A program made the position numbers and the translations under genes. This document shows, piece by piece, positions 32,458 to 64,000 of a stretch of 64,000 bases of DNA. The notes under the pieces are model-generated. The model ran no database searches, was not told the origin of the DNA, and was given only the letters and a program-made list of their open reading frames with translations. Each line of letters begins with the position of its first letter. Position 1 is the stretch's first letter. This DNA is from Tenrec ecaudatus (taxonomy: Eukaryota; Chordata; Mammalia; Afrosoricida; Tenrecidae), in the NCBI RefSeq assembly GCF_050624435.1, contig NC_134539.1:122495525-122559524 (forward strand). The letters are read 5' to 3'.

Positions 32458-33823
32458 CTTTCAACCTGTAAATCACTTATGTAACTTGTGTTACAATTTC
32501 AAAAACATTGTGTCCTGTTAACATGGTTCTTAAATTAAGTCGCTAAGTTATCTCATTCACTGTGGAAGACATTCATCAAAAGGCCATCAAATATTGTTAC
32601 AATCAAAAAACAGCCCAACTATAGGAGAAAAAAACCCCTTTTTCCTTTTTAAAAAACTGTTGAGGAAAAAATATACAGAAAGTAAACAGTAAAAAAAAAG
32701 TAAAACATAAAACCTTACTAATTTGTTATAAAACAGACAGAGTGTGGACCGTGGCAACGCCCTCTGCCCATGGATCTCTGTCCTCCCTCACTTTGCCGCC
32801 CGCGGGTGCATTTCCCCTGACTCGCTTCAGTCCTCCTTCAGTCACGGGCAGAATATATTTGGTCATGAACCAAATACTGGTCTAAGAACCGGTGGTGACG
32901 TTATTCCCAGGCAATGCAGGCCTAGGACAAGAATGGTAAGTAGGACATAAAACTTATGCCCGTTCCAAGGCTTCCAGTTCAGCTTAGCACATAGCAGGTA
33001 CTGCAGGTAGAAATGATTAAATAAGTTCATCTCCCACAAGGCCCCCCCCACACACACACGTACCCAAGTATTACAGATAGGTATTGCAGCTGGGTTACTG
33101 AAAATAGACCCCAATTCTATCCCAATCCCTCAAACGAGCCACAGCTGTGGTTAACAATGATTCATTTGCATTTTATTATATCACCAAGAGAAGAAACAGA
33201 AGTTGTCTGGTTTTCTTCACACCAACCAATAATTTCGCATTTTAAAGTTTGGGATGTATTCCATAATGAGCTGAATCAAAAATCTATTTGAAAAATATAT
33301 ATTTATATAAAAAAAATTCAGGTTGTTTGCACGTAAAACATCAATTGATAGGTTTCCTCTGTCTTTGATTCCATGTTGCTGGAAAAAGTTTAACCAAGCT
33401 TGCATGCTAATTTGTCCTTAGTTGCAAGTATTATAGGCAACTTCATACTTTGCCTAATAAAAAGATAACCTTCTTGGACACAATCAGAATGCAACTGATT
33501 CAGAAGCAACATCCTACCCCAATACTGTCCGTTTTGAGCCATCAGCGTGAAAATCCTGGATAAGGTTGAGAAGATGTTGCTAGGAATCGATTAACTGATG
33601 TGCCTAAGAATTCCACAATACTATTTTGCTTAAGTATTTTTTGCACCATTGATTGATTTTTAAAAATCCATGTTTACTTTTCCTTCTGTTCAAAGTGTTC
33701 TGTATAAAGACATCGACTCAAGACTGTCATTTTGAGTCTTCTTGTTTCACCTTGTAGGATGCTCACAAATCCCACCTTTTTTTTTTTTCTTTTTGCCTTA
33801 AATTCATTAGAAGCATTGCTTTG

Positions 33824-61351
<27,528 letters not shown>

Positions 61352-62020
61352 CTGAAAAATACATTAAAGTTTTAAAAATCAATAGTTTCAGAACACATAA
61401 AGTTTAATGTTTTGCCCCTAGCTAACAGGGAACAAATGAATTAAACTAGTTTAAAATTCTCTATGCTTCAATAGCAGGCAAATATGGTAACGAAAAAAAG
61501 TAAGGTACACAAACCACAGGATGACAACTGAGCTACAGATGCTAGGCAATAATGGGCTATATGCAAAGCCAAGAGATTCTCCCATCACAAATTACATTTA
61601 TCTACCTTAAACTATGGATTTTTGTGCATTCCAAAACTAAAGGCACTACTACGCTAAAGGCAATTACTAAACCTAATGATTTACATAAAATGCTATTTTA
61701 ATATGCTTCTAATATAGAGACCAACAAAATGCTCTGGGTGAAATCTAAAGTGACTACAATCAGTCCAAGATATTATATGTATGGTGTGGCCAATGGAGGC
61801 AAAATAATCAAAAGGAGCTTGCTAGCTAAGGATGGAATAAATGAGTTTATGAATTAATTAACATTTTATGTACTGGCACTGGGCAATCAAAAAATAAAGA
61901 TAATTTTCCATTTACAAAGAACCCCATCAAAAAGAATAACAGGAATACATTTGGAACTTTAAGATCTGCATTCTTAAAACACTAAAATTTAAATTTATGT
62001 AAAAATATTCCATGTTACTA
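61352..62020. other. RPS6KB1 intron 1, nothing recognised
   Basis: AT-rich intron sequence; no exon 1 candidate is visible up to the window end. Confidence 0.5.
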
Positions 62021-62024
62021 GATT

Positions 62025-62190
62025 CAAAACACCCAAACCAAACCAAACCAAACCCCTGCCATCAAGTCAATTCTAAGTAAGAAAGTAGGCCGACACTAGC
62101 GTTTCCAGGCCTGTAAATCTTCATGAGAGCAGATTGCTACATCTTGGAGCAGCTGGCTAGTTCAAACCACCAACTTTGTGCTGGCAGCTG
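62025..62190 (-). repeat. Afrotherian tRNA-SINE
   Basis: CAAACC repeats, CTGCCATCAAGTCAATTC, then CTGGCTAGTTCAAACCACCA. Confidence 0.7.
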
Positions 62191-62209
62191 AGAACTGTAT
62201 TTCACCACC

Positions 62210-63130
62210 AAGATCAGAAGACTTACTATTGTTAAGATGGCAATACGACACAAATTGGTATAGAGGTTCAATACAATCTCTCAAAATCCCAGGTTCCTTT
62301 CTTTCAGAAAGTGGCATGCTGATCCTGAAATTCATATAAATATAACAACGAAACCAAAACAATCTTGAAAAAAAGAGCAGAGCTAAAGAAGTCATATTTC
62401 TCAATGTCAAAATTAACAACAAAGCTACAAATGGACAGTGTGGCACTGGCTTAAGGGCAGACTATAGATCAACAGAATTAAAAAGCCAGAAAAAACCTTG
62501 TATTTCAGAAAACTGATTTTGGACAAAGATACCAAGATAATTAACTGGGGGAAAAAAAGATAGTTTCTTCAAGAAATAGTAGTGGGACAATTAGATATCC
62601 ACATACAAAAAGTATAAACTCCTACTTCACAATAGATATAAAAATCCAAAAATGCATTAGACCTAAATGTAAGAATTAAAACCATAAAACTCTTATAGGA
62701 AAACACAGTATCTTCATGACCTTTGGGGTAGACCATGATTTCTTAGACACAATACCAAACGAGGGTTGAAAGAAACAGTGGCTAAATGACACTTAATCAA
62801 AATAGAGCTTTTCCACTTCAGAAGACAGCATTAAGTAAGGCTAAAGACAGGTGGCACCCGGAGAGTATGGCCCTTCCTCGCCCTTCAGGCCTGGAACTGA
62901 ACTCACTCCCACTGGCACACTTTTGGGCCAACATTAAATAGGTATATGAGATGGCAGCAGTAACACTAAGGAGCTATGCACTCCTTAGAATCATCAACTC
63001 CTTAGAAGAATCAGCCATCTGAGGTCAAATGGGCAGAAGGCGCCGAGGACAACGTTCAGAAAGCAGGAAGGGCTGAGAAAGCAGAGGAGTGGGATGAGTG
63101 TTGCTACACTGTAGGGACTGCGCCTAAAAC
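62210..63130 (+). repeat. L1 fragments (ORF2 end and 3'UTR type)
   Basis: 62210-62830 carries L1 ORF2-end-like blocks (CTGTATTTCAC, AATTAAAACCATAAAACTCT, GATTTCTTAGACACAATACC). 62840-63130 matches the 3'UTR-type repeats at 37650 and 43555 (TATGCACTCCTTAGAATCAT). Confidence 0.6.
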
Positions 63131-63279
63131 ATGAAACTAGAGGAACCTGCAGAGACAGCAGCTAGAATGAGAGTTCTGGCCCCTACTGGATTAGCTCCTA
63201 ACAAATGGTCTGAGGAAAAGCGAACAAACATGCACCTAATGGTGTATAGGGAGAAAGCCGTGTCCTTCTACACCTGCAA

Positions 63280-63370
63280 GAAAGAGCAGTCTCAGAAACC
63301 CGCGGGGGCAGTTCAACCCTGTCCTATGGAGTCACTGTGAGTTAGAATCAAGTTGATGGCAGTGAAAGAG
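63280..63370 (+). repeat. SINE 3' fragment
   Basis: GTCTCAGAAACCCGCGGGGG, CCTGTCCTATGGAGTCACTG and AAGTTGATGGCAGTG. Interrupts the L1 3'UTR, which resumes to ~63450. Confidence 0.7.
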
Positions 63371-63464
63371 ATGGAGAATTGGGTATGAATTGTTGAAAAG
63401 AAATCAGATTTGCTCTATAAATCTTCACTCATTCACACTTAAAGCTAAAAACAATTAACAGACA

Positions 63465-64000
63465 GAGCAACAAAGTCCCCAGGGAAGACCAAAAATAGAC
63501 TCTGGGGCCAGGGCTTGGCACCCCATCAGACTAGACAGGAAAACACTCCTAAAGGCCAACAAACAGTCTTTGAACTAACTACAAACTTTCCTTTTTTGTT
63601 GTTGAGTTGTCTTTTTGTTTTGTTTTGTCATTGGCTTTTTGTTGTTGTTTTCTTTTATTTTCTTTTGTTGCTCTGTCTTGTTTTTGTGTATGTTATTATC
63701 TCGGCAGGTCTAACTAAAATAGGCTGGATGAACAATTTGGAGGAGAAAACAACAAGACTGACAATTCCAGGGGATATGGAAGGGGGGCAGTGGGGGTTAA
63801 GGAAGTGGTGCTAACAAACCCAGGGACAAGGGAACAACAAGTGATCCAAATCAGTGGTGAAAAGGGTGTGGGAAGCCTGGTAGGGCGTGATCAAAGGTAA
63901 TGTAACCAAGAATTACTGAATCCCAAATGAAGGCTGAGCATGATAGTGGGACAAGAGGAAAGTAAAAGAAAATAGAGGACAAAGCTAGGAGGCAAAGGAC
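63465..64000 (+). repeat. LINE-like element, cut by window edge
   Basis: Matches 51140 onward in the long copy (GGAAAACACTCCTAAAGGCC, GTT-rich stretch, GGCTGGATGAACAATTTGGA), then continues past 64000. It lacks the first ~450 bp of that copy. Confidence 0.8.

Larger units (their letters stand above)
30250..33823 (-). other. RPS6KB1: RPS6KB1 long 3'UTR (end approximate)
   Basis: About 3.5 kb of AT-rich DNA nearly free of the repeats that fill the rest of the window. This fits a long conserved 3'UTR; the human gene also has one of several kb. Minus-strand AATAAA candidates are at 32452-32457 (proximal) and 30409-30414 (distal). An ATTAAA-like variant lies further down near 30285. Short open frames here match nothing and are not called. 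Confidence 0.55.

Noticed and set aside
61352-64000. Search for RPS6KB1 exon 1 (TOS motif FDIDL and the acidic segment)
   Set aside because: Nothing like it on the minus strand, and no CpG island; intron 1 runs off the window.

Overview
The window is nuclear DNA from a placental mammal of the Afrotheria, most probably a tenrec. The assignment rests on the repeats. There are many copies of the Afrotheria-type tRNA-derived SINE, fragments of an RTE (BovB-like) LINE with a recognisable reverse-transcriptase motif, many copies of a LINE-like family ending in AATAAA plus A-tail, and one hAT element of the SPIN family, which is known from tenrecs but not from most mammals. The species name is an inference.

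Two protein-coding genes lie tail to tail, as in human 17q23.1. RNFT1 is on the + strand: a CpG-island promoter and non-coding first exon at about 15.3-16.5 kb, then eight coding exons from 18144 to 28516 (400 aa, multi-pass ER membrane RING-type E3 ligase). RPS6KB1 (p70 ribosomal S6 kinase 1) is on the - strand: exons 15 to 2 run from 33824 to 61351, and exon 1 with its promoter lies beyond the right edge. All splice sites read GT-AG. The RPS6KB1 exons sum to 1437 nt, exactly the human protein length minus the 47 codons of exon 1. The key kinase residues and regulatory phosphosites are all present.

Layout: 1-15.3 kb is intergenic and made almost entirely of nested retroelements (LINE-like family, RTE, L1, SINEs, an unclassified repeat in three copies, and an unrecognised retrocopy with a 54-codon ORF). 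15.3-16.5 kb is the RNFT1 CpG island. 16.1-28.5 kb is RNFT1 exons and introns. 28.5-29.2 kb is the RNFT1 3'UTR. About 29.2-30.3 kb is the gap between the two genes, holding SINEs. About 30.3-33.8 kb is the long RPS6KB1 3'UTR, nearly free of repeats. 33.8-61.4 kb is RPS6KB1 exons and introns. 61.4-64 kb is intron 1, with L1, SINE and LINE-like insertions.

The two genes are not known to form a pathway: RNFT1 acts in ER-associated degradation, S6K1 in mTORC1-driven translation and growth. No new gene system was found. The more interesting signals are in the mobile DNA: a SPIN copy with its 8-bp target duplication, a LINE-like subfamily with a doubled 3' end (two copies bounded by 16-bp target duplications), an internal ~230-250 bp duplication in the same family, repeated insertion at one site, and a cluster of small palindromic elements. 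In RNFT1 there is a predicted upstream ORF that overlaps the start codon.
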